From Glaciecola sp. KUL10 (GTDB taxonomy: Bacteria > Pseudomonadota > Gammaproteobacteria > Enterobacterales > Alteromonadaceae), in contig NZ_BGNG01000008.1 of NCBI RefSeq assembly GCF_003203515.1, positions 62,001 through 126,000 of the forward strand: 64,000 nt of DNA. The letters run 5' to 3'. Below are positions 9,449 through 18,134 of this stretch, piece by piece. A model generated the notes under the pieces. That model did not search any database, was not told the origin of the DNA, and saw only the letters and a program-made list of their open reading frames with translations. Within the stretch, counting starts at the first letter, position 1, and each line of letters starts with the position of its first letter. The translations under genes and the position numbers were made by a program.

Positions 9449-10129
9449 CTAATCAATATCAAGTGTGAAGCCTGCTCCGAAGACAGTTTTTAATAGAGGT
9501 TTGTCAAAGGGCTTGTCGAGTACTCCCCTTAGCTGATAAACGTGCGAGCGAAGCGCATCAGATTCGGTCGGCTCGTCACCCCAAAGTTTTTGTGTTAATT
9601 CACTTCGGCTGACTATTTGTGGATAAGCTTCAGCAACAACTGTCAATATTTTAAAGCCCATGGCACTAACATCTATGATGATATTATCTCGAGTCACTCG
9701 ATTTCTTCTTCTATCAATCAGCAATGGACCTAACTTTATTTGTGTATCCGTGTTCAATCGGTGTCGTCTAGATAGAGCCAAACAACGCACCTCCAACTCT
9801 TGCAAAGAAAAAGGTTTAGTTAAGTAATCATCAGCGCCCATATTAAACCCAGAGACTTTATCATCAATACTATCGCGGGCTGTGAGCATCAAAATAGGGA
9901 TATGTCGAGAGGCTTTTTCTCGCAATAATCTACACACTTCAAAGCCGTCAATAACAGGTAAATTTAAATCAAGAATCACGAGATCATAATATGCTTCTAA
10001 GGCCAAGGAGAGACCTTGGTCCCCTCGCACCGCAAAATCGAAAACATGGCCTTTGAGTTCCATATACTCAGCAATGTTTTTAGCGATATTCGCTTCGTCT
10101 TCAATTAACAGTACGTGCAGACTGCTCAT
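9449..10129 (-). CDS. OmpR/PhoB-family response regulator
   Basis: A 226-residue regulator with a receiver domain (acidic pair IEDE, phospho-accepting Asp in LVILDLNLPVIDGFEV near residue 54, Lys in DYLTKPFS) and a C-terminal winged helix (about 130-226, with DALRSHVYQLRGVLDK). It is paired with the kinase gene 26 bases downstream. Its likely targets are the two direct-repeat operators at 13441-13467 (ABC genes) and 7360-7376 (secreted protein); this is inferred from the repeat geometry and position. The gene starts about 100 bases after the permease gene stop, so it may also have its own promoter. Confidence 0.93.
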   Translation of the reverse strand: MSSLHVLLIEDEANIAKNIAEYMELKGHVFDFAVRGDQGLSLALEAYYDLVILDLNLPVIDGFEVCRLLREKASRHIPILMLTARDSIDDKVSGFNMGADDYLTKPFSLQELEVRCLALSRRHRLNTDTQIKLGPLLIDRRRNRVTRDNIIIDVSAMGFKILTVVAEAYPQIVSRSELTQKLWGDEPTESDALRSHVYQLRGVLDKPFDKPLLKTVFGAGFTLDID

Positions 10130-10231
10130 CTGTAATATTCCTTAATTGCGCTTGAGTCATAAAGATAATGACGTCGTACTTCGGATTATTGATATCATCT
10201 AATGCGAGTAACAGCAACGTTAAAACCAGAG

Positions 10232-12712
10232 TCACTCAGCGAGTAAGTCTCGAATAGAGCTATTTAAGGTCTGCCTGCTAACAAACACGCCGATAACCAT
10301 CACCGCAGATGTGATTAGCAATAAGGTAGACAATAGCCAGACAAAATCAGGCTCATAGGGTAATGAAAACTGCGATTGATAAATTAAGACTCCTGCCAGC
10401 CATGTACCCAACATCGCGCCAATAGAGGCAATCCCCCCTGTCATAGCCCATTCAATCATGTTAATCGACAAACATGTACGCTTGGGTAGACCAAAACTCA
10501 TGATCACACTATTTTTCTTACGCTCTTGCGGCTCATAAGCAAGTACAGACGCAATCATGACGATGACAGACAAACTTATAATTAATATAGAAAAGCCACT
10601 GATAACCTGTGTTACTAGCTTCAGTGTGGCGTCAAATCTAGCGATCATTTCCTGCATAGATACCATGCGCAATGTTGGATACTGTTGCCACAATTTACCT
10701 AGGTGCTTAACACTATCGTCATTTATTTCGATACTTGCCATATAATAATGGGGTGCATCTATAAAATTGACAGCTGATGCTGGCATTTGTACCCAAAAAG
10801 TGATTGAACCTGCACCTGGTTTATACACATGACTTGCAACAATAGTAAATTCGATAGGCTTTTGCGCAACCACAATCGTTAAGCGATCACCTATTGATAA
10901 GCCAATATCAGTCATCACCTCTTCTTCGATCGAAATCTGTTGCCAGTTATCTTCTTTACCCTTCCACCATTTCCCAGCAGTCAGTTTGTTGTTTGCAGGC
11001 ACCTTATCTGTCCAATGCAGTCTAATCGATTGTTGAAGCGTGGCTAGGCTAGCACTCGGCCTTGATGAAAAATCATTAATTGCTTGACCGTTCACCTTGA
11101 CGACGTTGGCATATACAAATGGCTTTTGCTGACGTATCTCGCCTCGATGACTTGCACTCCATTCTTCAAGCGCATCCATCTGCTGACTATCGGCCTGCGA
11201 AACTAATAGATTGCCATCAAATTGCCGTTGATATTGATGCATGGTCGCGCCCAAATCGTGCATTAACATCAAGGTGAATAGAAGTAAAAAAGTACACAAA
11301 CCCACCCCCATAATTTGCGTAGATTTACTCACCAAACGTTGTTTCATCATAAACAAAGCAAAAGGAACTAAGCCAGAATGTTTCTGCGTCAGTGTTTCCC
11401 CCACTGTAAGGCTTACCCAACTAATCACCGCGATAAGTGTTACGCAAGCAAACATGGAGCCGAGTACCATGGTGGTAAGTAAACCATTGTCTGAATATAC
11501 AGCGGTAACCATAAATAAAACACTCAGCGCACTTAAAAGTGAGACGATAGTTCGCGGTGCTTGCGGCAAATTGAGAACCAATTGTTTGACCGTAGCATGC
11601 TTAAGCGCTAGCCATACTGGCACTTGAAAAACTGCAAGAATTAGCGAGCAGCCTGCAAATGCAAATAACGCAGTTTGTGTGTCCAAGGCCCAAGCCAGAT
11701 CTGGTAACGCTGATGATAGCCAGTGAACGATAATAAAATGAAGGATATTGGATAGTATCATCACCACAGGAAATAAGAATAAAAGGTGTATCAACCACTT
11801 GATAACAGACACAAACAACACTTCAGATCTTGTTGCACCGACACTCATGCACACAGCTGTAAAATGCTGTTCTTTTCGGATTTGAATATTAGAAATTTGA
11901 TAAATAGCAATGGCTGCCATAAACAACAAGATAACAGATGCCAAGCCAATTAAGTTTTCGGTTCTTTGCCAAAATAAGGCCAGCGGATGCGCACCTTTCT
12001 TGTGCCTAACCTGAGCAGAAGGCAATTGCGATTCTTGCCAATTAATGATGTTATTTACCTGCTCTTGGCTAGCGTTAACTAGGTATCGATATGTCACCGT
12101 GTCATCTGCAAGCCCCATTTGATTGAAGTCATCTCGATGTATTAACGCTCGCATATCTACATTATGCCCTTCCATTAACCTATCGGGCTCGTGCTGAAGA
12201 ATGTGAGTAATGGTTAACTGGCTTGATGCAATAGTTAATGTATCACCAATTTTTACATTTAAACCTGCTGCTAAACGCGTGTCTATCCAAAGCGAACCTG
12301 TTTCAGGCGAAGTGGTCGCAACGTATATCTCACCCCCGATACTATCAGAAAGTAAAAGCTCGCCTTGTAGCGGGTAATCTTGCGAAACGGCCTTTATCGT
12401 GGCACGTTGCCATTGTTCTTGATGTGTAAGTGTGGTTTTTAAGCTTTGAGTGAAAATAATGTCATCACTATTTTCTGTAAGCTGTTGAAGATCTGCAGCC
12501 GAAAGAGCACCTTTATTGCTTAACACGAGGTCAGCACCTAACAAATTAGATAAGTTGTGCTTGAGGTGAGACTGAACAGACTCACTCGTAAGACTCAACG
12601 TCACAATAAACATCATCAAAATCACTTGCGTAGCTTGAAGGATTCGTTGGTTGGTATTGTGACAGTCTTCAATGAATAAACGCCATGCTAGTTGAAAACT
12701 ATGCTTATTCAT
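10232..12712 (-). CDS. FtsX-type ABC transporter permease (YbbP-like)
   Basis: A roughly 826-residue inner-membrane permease of the FtsX/MacB superfamily with about ten membrane helices: one near the N-terminus (about 20-40), a large periplasmic domain, a first FtsX block (about 245-380), two to four central helices, a second periplasmic domain and a C-terminal FtsX block (about 700-815). This duplicated layout is that of YbbP. The preferred start is the ATG at 12712 (MNKHSFQLAWRLFIED): it has GGAG eight bases upstream and overlaps the ATPase stop in ATGAATAA. An in-frame extension to 12748 exists but lacks such a site. YbbAP-like systems are thought to act on envelope lipids or lipoproteins rather than classical uptake substrates. 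Confidence 0.88.
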   Translation of the reverse strand: MNKHSFQLAWRLFIEDCHNTNQRILQATQVILMMFIVTLSLTSESVQSHLKHNLSNLLGADLVLSNKGALSAADLQQLTENSDDIIFTQSLKTTLTHQEQWQRATIKAVSQDYPLQGELLLSDSIGGEIYVATTSPETGSLWIDTRLAAGLNVKIGDTLTIASSQLTITHILQHEPDRLMEGHNVDMRALIHRDDFNQMGLADDTVTYRYLVNASQEQVNNIINWQESQLPSAQVRHKKGAHPLALFWQRTENLIGLASVILLFMAAIAIYQISNIQIRKEQHFTAVCMSVGATRSEVLFVSVIKWLIHLLFLFPVVMILSNILHFIIVHWLSSALPDLAWALDTQTALFAFAGCSLILAVFQVPVWLALKHATVKQLVLNLPQAPRTIVSLLSALSVLFMVTAVYSDNGLLTTMVLGSMFACVTLIAVISWVSLTVGETLTQKHSGLVPFALFMMKQRLVSKSTQIMGVGLCTFLLLFTLMLMHDLGATMHQYQRQFDGNLLVSQADSQQMDALEEWSASHRGEIRQQKPFVYANVVKVNGQAINDFSSRPSASLATLQQSIRLHWTDKVPANNKLTAGKWWKGKEDNWQQISIEEEVMTDIGLSIGDRLTIVVAQKPIEFTIVASHVYKPGAGSITFWVQMPASAVNFIDAPHYYMASIEINDDSVKHLGKLWQQYPTLRMVSMQEMIARFDATLKLVTQVISGFSILIISLSVIVMIASVLAYEPQERKKNSVIMSFGLPKRTCLSINMIEWAMTGGIASIGAMLGTWLAGVLIYQSQFSLPYEPDFVWLLSTLLLITSAVMVIGVFVSRQTLNSSIRDLLAE

Positions 12713-13403
12713 GGCCTTCACTCCGTTTTTCATTCTTGAGCCAAACACAGTTTCCTTGCTCGAAATTTAATTGGTGTTGAGCTCGTGCTGCCAATTTTTG
12801 ACTATGTGTAACCAATACCAAAGCAGCACCATTGTCGCTGCAACATTTAAACAGTAATTCAGCAATACCGGTCGCACTTTTCGCATCAAGGTTTCCGGTC
12901 GGCTCGTCAGCAAAGATAAACTTAGGTTTAAAAACAAGCGCTCTGGCGATGGCTATTCGTTGCTGCTCTCCACCGCTAAGTTGAGAGGGCTTATGATCAA
13001 GTCTATGGCCTAAACCAACATGTTCAAGCCACTGTTTTGCAGTAGACAATGCATGTTTGTCGCCGCGTAACTTTAATGGCAAGGCAACATTGTTCAGTGC
13101 GCTTAATTCGGCTAACAAATGGAATTGTTGAAAAATAAAACCAATTTCAGCACGTAAACTGCTAATCGCTTGATACTGCCCCTGATTTACATGACGAACC
13201 TGCCCAGTTGTAGGTTGTTCAAGCCCAGATGCCAGCATTAATAAGCTCGATTTACCCGACCCAGAAGGGCCTGTAATCGCATATGATTGCCCCTGCTCTA
13301 TCAAAAATTGTACATCTTTAAACAAATTTATTTGTTGTTGATGCGACTCAAACGACTGACCAACGTTGTCTAACTCGATCGCAGAATTGCGTTGTGAAGA
13401 CAT
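12705..13403 (-). CDS. ABC transporter ATPase (LolD/MacB/YbbA class)
   Basis: A 232-residue ATPase with Walker A GPSGSGKSS, Q-loop FIFQQFHLL, signature QLSGGEQQRIAIARAL, Walker B FIFADEPTGNLD and H-loop VTHSQ, the exact signature of the LolD/MacB/YbbA class that energises FtsX-type permeases. It overlaps the permease gene by eight bases. The leader is unusual: the ribosome binding site AAGGAG and the ATG both fall in a potential hairpin (mRNA of 13401-13441). Upstream of that lies a three-part TTTCAC repeat, so both transcriptional control by the neighbouring regulator and translational control are possible. Confidence 0.93.
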   Translation of the reverse strand: MSSQRNSAIELDNVGQSFESHQQQINLFKDVQFLIEQGQSYAITGPSGSGKSSLLMLASGLEQPTTGQVRHVNQGQYQAISSLRAEIGFIFQQFHLLAELSALNNVALPLKLRGDKHALSTAKQWLEHVGLGHRLDHKPSQLSGGEQQRIAIARALVFKPKFIFADEPTGNLDAKSATGIAELLFKCCSDNGAALVLVTHSQKLAARAQHQLNFEQGNCVWLKNEKRSEGHE

Positions 13404-13441
13404 AACCCATACTCCTTACTCGTAATGAAAGTAAGGTTATG
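13401..13441 (-). promoter_or_regulatory. Leader hairpin covering SD and start codon
   Basis: On the minus strand CCTTACT (13436-13430) can pair with AGTAAGG (13420-13414), which contains the Shine-Dalgarno core, and the flanking CATAA/TTATG can pair across the start codon (13403-13401). The SD and ATG of the ATPase gene could thus be occluded. Pairing was found by eye; no folding energy was computed. Confidence 0.4.
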
Positions 13442-13467
13442 TGAAATTAAGTGAAATAGATGTGAAA
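13441..13467 (-). promoter_or_regulatory. Three-part TTTCAC direct-repeat operator candidate
   Basis: Read on the plus strand GTGAAA occurs at 13441, 13451 and 13462, i.e. three TTTCAC half-sites spaced 10-11 bases on the coding strand of the ABC operon, starting about 38 bases before the start codon. Ten- to eleven-base direct repeats are the usual targets of OmpR-family regulators, and one is encoded in this gene set. The same sequence recurs before the 7424 gene. Confidence 0.55.
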
Positions 13468-13580
13468 GCTTATTTTGGTGTAGCGTGTGTTCTATGTTTG
13501 ATTCATTTAACAACCACTCTATTGGTTACAGTGAAATCAAATATAGCGCGATTAAGAATATCGCCGTATGTGTCAGTTAG

Positions 13581-13800
13581 TTATAGCTCCGATTCAACCA
13601 ATTGTTCAGCAAAAAAATCAAACACAAATTTAATTCTCTTTGTACTGTATAATGCTCTGGTCGTTACCAACCATGTAGGAACCGTAAAACTGCCGTTAGG
13701 TAAAGGTACCTCAATTAACTCAGGCCATTTTTTCGCGGTAATTCGATCCATCAAACCAAAACCGATTCCAGCGCGAAAAAGCGGTGGGTTACTTAATGGG
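13581..13800 (-). pseudogene. LysR-family regulator remnant (C-terminal end)
   Basis: About 70 codons on the minus strand read as the C-terminus of a LysR effector-binding domain: PLFRAGIGFGLMDRI, then WPELIEVPLP, VPTWLVTTRALYSTKR and IKFVFDFFAEQL to a stop at 13581. The N-terminal DNA-binding and most of the effector domain are absent. Homology ends near 13795-13800, where the opposite strand begins to read as an outer-membrane protein end. The open frame continues to about 13874, but without LysR character. It is a dead fragment. Confidence 0.65.
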
Positions 13801-13903
13801 TCTAGATTGGCAAGTATTTGAGCACTTCTATGTCGATACCTCTTATTCCAAAGTGGGCGACATAGGAAGTGCATTGAAGTTGGGGATCAACTATCGGTTT
13901 TAA
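13781..13903 (+). pseudogene. Outer-membrane beta-barrel remnant (OmpW-like C-terminus)
   Basis: In the frame ending at TAA 13901-13903 the plus strand reads VGYLMGLDWQVFEHFYVDTS and ends LKLGINYRF, alternating polar/apolar strands with a terminal Phe, as in OmpW-type eight-stranded barrels. Only the last roughly 40 residues remain, with no start or signal peptide. It abuts the LysR remnant, so one deletion in a divergent LysR/barrel pair, removing both 5' ends, would explain both scars. Confidence 0.5.
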
Positions 13904-14715
13904 GTAAACGAGATTGCTTGCTCATCAATGACTTTCTCAATCGCGCGCATCATATCGTCGTAGTGGCTGCTTTTCAAAGCAAATGGATGGGGCTCTGAAA
14001 ATACGCCATTGTCGTTATCAAAGTACATGCCAGAAGCCTCTTTAAATTTTTCAGATACCGCTGCATCGAAGAGTACTTTAGCCCCGATACTAAGGTCGTT
14101 TCCTGCTACCCCAAAACCTTCTTTCACCATCTTTGAGGCCAGTAATGAACCAGGATTGACAGCAACATTGACTTGTGACGAATCAAACGCATGGGTCGAA
14201 TATTTGACCCACATTGTCAACGCAAGCTTACTTTGAGCATAGGCTTGCATGTCGTCATGAAGTTGGACGTCTCCGGTAATCGCTTCACTGACAACAGGGG
14301 CTTGCGCCGCAGAAGATAAATTAACTACCCGCCCCTGCTTACTCAACATAGGCAATAGTCCACGTGTAATCAAAATTGGTGCGATAGTGTTAACTACATA
14401 GCGAGCATCTAGACCATCTTCCGTTATGGGTTTGGGAAGCTTAAGGACACCAGCATTGTTAATGATGGCATCAATACTGTGATAATTTGCTTTTATCTCT
14501 TTTATCAACGAAGCGATTTCGCTAAATTTGGATAAATCAGCAAGCACGCCTTCCACTTTTGCGTTTGGAAATGACTGTGTTATTTTTTCCAGTGTCGCAT
14601 CCATCTTCTGCTGACTTCTGCCGTGCAGAATTAACGCATATTCATTTGCAGCAAACAGTTTAGCCGTTTCAAACCCTATCCCATCGGTCGCGCCAGTAAT
14701 TAATATGGTTTTCAT
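13900..14715 (-). CDS. Short-chain dehydrogenase/reductase
   Basis: A 271-residue cytoplasmic SDR. It shows the nucleotide-binding TGATDGIGFETAKLF at residues 7-21, the NNAG structural motif (IINNAGVLKLPK), Ser in VVNLSSAAQAP and the catalytic YAQSK (Tyr-x-x-x-Lys). The closest named groups are the WW-domain oxidoreductase/retinol dehydrogenase-like SDRs; substrate and cofactor preference are not readable. The frame is intact, and its stop overlaps the end of the OmpW-like remnant. It follows the broken quinone-reductase-like gene in the same direction and probably formed an operon with it, opposite the LysR gene at 15484. Confidence 0.88.
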   Translation of the reverse strand: MKTILITGATDGIGFETAKLFAANEYALILHGRSQQKMDATLEKITQSFPNAKVEGVLADLSKFSEIASLIKEIKANYHSIDAIINNAGVLKLPKPITEDGLDARYVVNTIAPILITRGLLPMLSKQGRVVNLSSAAQAPVVSEAITGDVQLHDDMQAYAQSKLALTMWVKYSTHAFDSSQVNVAVNPGSLLASKMVKEGFGVAGNDLSIGAKVLFDAAVSEKFKEASGMYFDNDNGVFSEPHPFALKSSHYDDMMRAIEKVIDEQAISFT

Positions 14716-14751
14716 ACTGATTCCTATATTTGTTGAATTCTAAATGACAAC

Positions 14752-15317
14752 TTAATGGCTAATAACAACCTTACCCATTGCCTTTCCACTTTCTAGTCTT
14801 TGATGTGCTTTTGCTACTTCGTCCAATGAAAATGAAGTTTCATCTAACACCGGCTTCAGGTCGCCATCTTCAACTATCTGCGCTATTTTCTTTAAGATTT
14901 CACCGTGTGCTTGACGATTGACATTGTGCAGCATAGGTATGAGCATAAACACTACATGTAATGACAAACCTTTAAAGTGAGCGGTTGACAAATCAATTTC
15001 TACAAGTGAAACAGTAGACGCCACATGCCCATTTAGCTTAGCAGCGTTAAATGAGTTCAACATATTTGCTCCACCTACTGAATCAAACACTACATCGAAG
15101 CCCTTTCCATCTGTATGTTTTTCGACATATTGCTCGACGGATTCAGTCATATAGTTAATGGGTGTTGCGCCTAAACGATTAATTAATGCCAGCTGTTGCT
15201 CTCCGCCACCCGTGGAATAAACACTGGCACCAAATTGTTTGGCTAATTGCAATGCAATGTGCCCAACACCACCAGATCCACCATGAACCAACACTTATTG
15301 ACTATCATTGCTTTCAT
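14752..15317 (-). pseudogene. Zinc-type/quinone-reductase MDR dehydrogenase, N-terminal domain deleted
   Basis: From 15294 to 14752 the strand codes for the cofactor-binding half of a medium-chain dehydrogenase of the quinone oxidoreductase type: VLVHGGSGGVGHIALQLAKQF, FDVVFDSVGG, then the usual C-terminus ending AMGKVVISH (180 residues; whole members have about 320-340). A natural start with a ribosome site survives at 15317 and reads MKAMIVNK, the normal N-terminus of this family, but after eight codons it runs out of frame into the cofactor domain. An internal deletion of about 140 codons therefore removed the catalytic GroES-like domain and shifted the frame. The remaining open frame could start at GTG 15294, but such a product would lack the active site. 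Confidence 0.8.
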
Positions 15318-15430
15318 TTGTTGTTCCTTAGATTCAATTAGATTACGTGTGTGTCGCTTTTAATTGCGCTGCCTCGATAATTAGCTTCACATTTTCTTTA
15401 GATTGATGACTAGATTAATATTTTTGTTTT

Positions 15431-15461
15431 ACTGTATAAATGAGTAAAATTTAAATACAGT
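15431..15461. promoter_or_regulatory. Inverted repeat before the LysR gene
   Basis: ACTGTAT (15431-15437) and ATACAGT (15455-15461) form a perfect 7-bp inverted repeat with a 17-base AT-rich spacer, 23 bases before the LysR start. LysR-type proteins commonly bind such dyads in the shared control region of divergent genes. Confidence 0.4.
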
Positions 15462-15483
15462 TTTTAGTTTTACGAGATAATCA

Positions 15484-16383
15484 ATGGATACCAAAAGCAT
15501 CAAGCTATTCGTATTGGCTGCAGACTTACTCAATATTGGCGCAGCTGGCAATCGCTTAGGTTTTAGCCCTGCTGTTGCAAGTGCTCGTTTGGCAAAATTA
15601 GAACTAGAGGTCGGAGCGGACTTATTTCATCGTTCAACTAGAAAGGTGACGCTGTCAATTGAGGGAGCAGAATTTTTGCCTTTTGCACGTGAAATCATTG
15701 CTCAAGAAGAGGCTTCACTAGCAGCATTAGGGCGCAGAAACCCTCAAGTGAGTGGCACGCTAAGATTTGCTGCCTCCAGTACCTTTGCAGAAAGGTATAT
15801 TGCGCCGATATTACCGGAGTTTCTTGAAAAATATCCAGATTTAAATTTAGAGCTTAAACTTTCGGACAGTCAGATAAACTTAATAGAAGGCGGGTTTGAT
15901 TTAGCCCTGAGAAATTATGCAGTAGAAGATAGCAGCCTTATTGGTAGAAGGCTGTTTGCGGACAAACGAATATTATGCGCATCCCCCGATTACTTAAACC
16001 AACACTCAGCAATTAAAACACCAGAAGATTTAGAAGACCAGCAGCTACTGCTGTTTATGAATACAAAGCCACGGAAGTTAAGCGCTAGCGACGGAAAAAG
16101 AGCGTGCACATTCCCACCGAATAAAGCCAAACATAGAGTGATTTGTGATAACGGTTCAGCAATGCGCTTACTCGCAAAAGCTGGCGCGGGAATTTGTATG
16201 AGTTCGATTTGGAATGTTCATACCGAAATACAATCAGGTTCACTAGTACGCGTCCTACCGGAGTACTTCATTGACGACAATGCAGCTGTTTGGCTGGTAT
16301 ATCCAAAATCAAATGTCATTACCCCTAAAGTACGGGTGTTTATTGATTTTTTGGTGGATAAACTGTCCTATTTAAGTGACTAA
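15484..16383 (+). CDS. LysR-family transcriptional regulator
   Basis: A 299-residue regulator with an N-terminal winged helix-turn-helix (IKLFVLAADLLNIGAAGNRL, then SPAVASARLAKLE and LFHRSTRKVTLS) and a periplasmic-binding-protein-like effector domain from about residue 90 (RFAASSTFAERYIAPILPEF). It resembles the DNA-binding-transcriptional-regulator subgroup that controls divergent oxidoreductases (AaeR/DmlR-like). It is divergent from the MDR pseudogene and the SDR, its probable targets, with a dyad at 15431-15461 in the shared region. The gene is intact although one target is broken. Confidence 0.92.
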   Translation: MDTKSIKLFVLAADLLNIGAAGNRLGFSPAVASARLAKLELEVGADLFHRSTRKVTLSIEGAEFLPFAREIIAQEEASLAALGRRNPQVSGTLRFAASSTFAERYIAPILPEFLEKYPDLNLELKLSDSQINLIEGGFDLALRNYAVEDSSLIGRRLFADKRILCASPDYLNQHSAIKTPEDLEDQQLLLFMNTKPRKLSASDGKRACTFPPNKAKHRVICDNGSAMRLLAKAGAGICMSSIWNVHTEIQSGSLVRVLPEYFIDDNAAVWLVYPKSNVITPKVRVFIDFLVDKLSYLSD

Positions 16384-16391
16384 CGGTATTT

Positions 16392-18134
16392 TTAATAGTT
16401 CGTTATCGCGTATTGCATAAACAAATACCCGCACAAATCTTGATCCTTTCCAGAAAACGTTTTTGTCGTTGGGTGTTTGTTTAGTAAAACCCTAACACCT
16501 TCAAACTCTCCACTGACTTGGTTTGCTCCTTTACATATTGCACGACTTAACTCTCGCCAATCCCCCTTTGATTTTGGAGCTTCATAAGCTGGCCGGGCGA
16601 AATCTAGCGACCATTGATTTTCTTCAAATACGAGTGTTCCCGAGGTACCAGACGGAAAGAAATGTGCGTTTCCAGAATATGAGTGTGAGACAGTCTTATT
16701 AGCAAGTATTTTTTGATAAGCAGAAGCGCTATTGTCTGCTACAAATACACCCGCTTGCCCTACTACACTAAAATGCAGAGATTTTTCGTCTGATTTCACT
16801 AACAAAGCGGTTGTTTCATCAATACCAAACCCATACTTGGCGTTGGTTGATTGCGCAAGAACAATCAAGCGCGCTTCTCGGTCACGTTCTGAAAAGTGAG
16901 TATCCAAGACGCCTTTATTAAATAAACCGAGCCCGCCACTTTGTCGATAAGTCAAATCACCTGGCTCCAACAAGGTCGCACACGCGTCACTCTCACATCT
17001 GACGGGCGGTGCTTCGACTGCAAAAGCACCTCTAGATATCGCCGATTTGCTATTACCACTGCTAACCATAGCAATTGGATATCGCGCAAACACACCGCCA
17101 GATTGAACTGCGGTTCCTGCGCTCGTGCCAGCTACTAAAATATGTCCCTTTTTCATCTTATTCTCTAATGCCACCAAATACTCACTTTTGCTTCCATTTG
17201 AAACAAACGCACTCAGTGTTTTTGACTGGTCACCACCATTAAAAAATATGGCTGAAGCTCGACTAATAAGTTGATTAATACTTTGCGGGTTTCTGCAAAA
17301 ATCAAGCTGAATGGATGCTAAATCCGGATACACCCTTTCTCTATCAAATTGATTGTACTCTTGCCGATATTTGTCTAGGTTAACGCACGCGTCTTCAACA
17401 GTTCCCTTGACCGCTGAACCAGCTACTTTGTTTTGCTCTAGCGCCTTTAAAAGCGCGGCGCTAAGGGGTAGCCACCTAGCATCTAGACCTAAACTGCGTA
17501 ATCCACTTACATAAAAGTCGACCGCTTCGAAATTGTCTCTAGAACTAGCCGTGACAACCAAAACTAAAGGCTTTTCATTGCTTAATTCTTGTAAGGTGTG
17601 CTTGTATTTTGTCAACGAAGAAAAGTGTTCCCAAATGTCTTTGCTAGCTTCACTTTTAGTAAAGCTAAAATTGGCTTTTTCTCGAAGTCGCCCACCAGAA
17701 CCATCGTTTTGAAAAAATTCCAGATAATCTAACAGTGCGTAATATTCTTGATTTGTCAGGTTTCTAATCGTGTCTTCGACGCCAATATCTTTAAAAAGGT
17801 CAAATAGTGCTCGTCTAGTTAAGGGTTCCTCGAATGACATTTGATTAGAAAAGTCCGCTAATACAGGGAGTAGCTCACGCAAACCTTCGAATTCATTTAG
17901 ACCTAATTGACTGATAAAATTTTGTAATGAATCAATTCTATCCACACTAAATAAATAAAGCGTGTTGGTTTTCGCACTTTCAAATTTAATACCTGGCTTG
18001 CAAGCCTCTACTGAATAAGAACTACAGCCTTTTAGCGCTCCACCGGCTAGTAATAAATCATAGTTATCGCTTGCGTTTATCCATGCAGAAAAAAACAACA
18101 TTTTCAAAACAATAACTAATCTTAAATTACGCAT
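16392..18134 (-). CDS. Secreted cyanophycinase-family (S51) peptidase
   Basis: A 580-residue protein with a signal peptide (about 1-21; MRNLRLVIVLKMLFFSAWINAS), so it acts in the periplasm or outside. It carries the S51/cyanophycinase signatures: DLLLAGGALKGCSSYS, AIFFNGGDQSKTL, the nucleophile Ser in LVAGTSAGTAVQSGG, LDTHFSERDREARL and FGIDETTALLV. Cyanophycinases are about 270 residues inside the cell; extracellular CphE-type enzymes are larger, and this one also has about 150 extra N-terminal residues and a C-terminal tail. Predicted reaction: release of beta-Asp-Arg dipeptides from cyanophycin or of similar isopeptides. It is divergent from a TonB receptor and a YfcC-type transporter that could import the products. 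Confidence 0.8.
   Translation of the reverse strand: MRNLRLVIVLKMLFFSAWINASDNYDLLLAGGALKGCSSYSVEACKPGIKFESAKTNTLYLFSVDRIDSLQNFISQLGLNEFEGLRELLPVLADFSNQMSFEEPLTRRALFDLFKDIGVEDTIRNLTNQEYYALLDYLEFFQNDGSGGRLREKANFSFTKSEASKDIWEHFSSLTKYKHTLQELSNEKPLVLVVTASSRDNFEAVDFYVSGLRSLGLDARWLPLSAALLKALEQNKVAGSAVKGTVEDACVNLDKYRQEYNQFDRERVYPDLASIQLDFCRNPQSINQLISRASAIFFNGGDQSKTLSAFVSNGSKSEYLVALENKMKKGHILVAGTSAGTAVQSGGVFARYPIAMVSSGNSKSAISRGAFAVEAPPVRCESDACATLLEPGDLTYRQSGGLGLFNKGVLDTHFSERDREARLIVLAQSTNAKYGFGIDETTALLVKSDEKSLHFSVVGQAGVFVADNSASAYQKILANKTVSHSYSGNAHFFPSGTSGTLVFEENQWSLDFARPAYEAPKSKGDWRELSRAICKGANQVSGEFEGVRVLLNKHPTTKTFSGKDQDLCGYLFMQYAITNY

Noticed and set aside
12712-12748. Upstream extension of the YbbP-like permease (MFGSRMKNGVKA)
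   Set aside because: It lies inside the ATPase gene without a ribosome site; the ATG at 12712 has GGAG at proper distance.
13441-13821. A 126-codon plus-strand frame across the LysR remnant
   Set aside because: It is antisense to the clearer LysR C-terminal reading and shows no protein-like pattern of its own.
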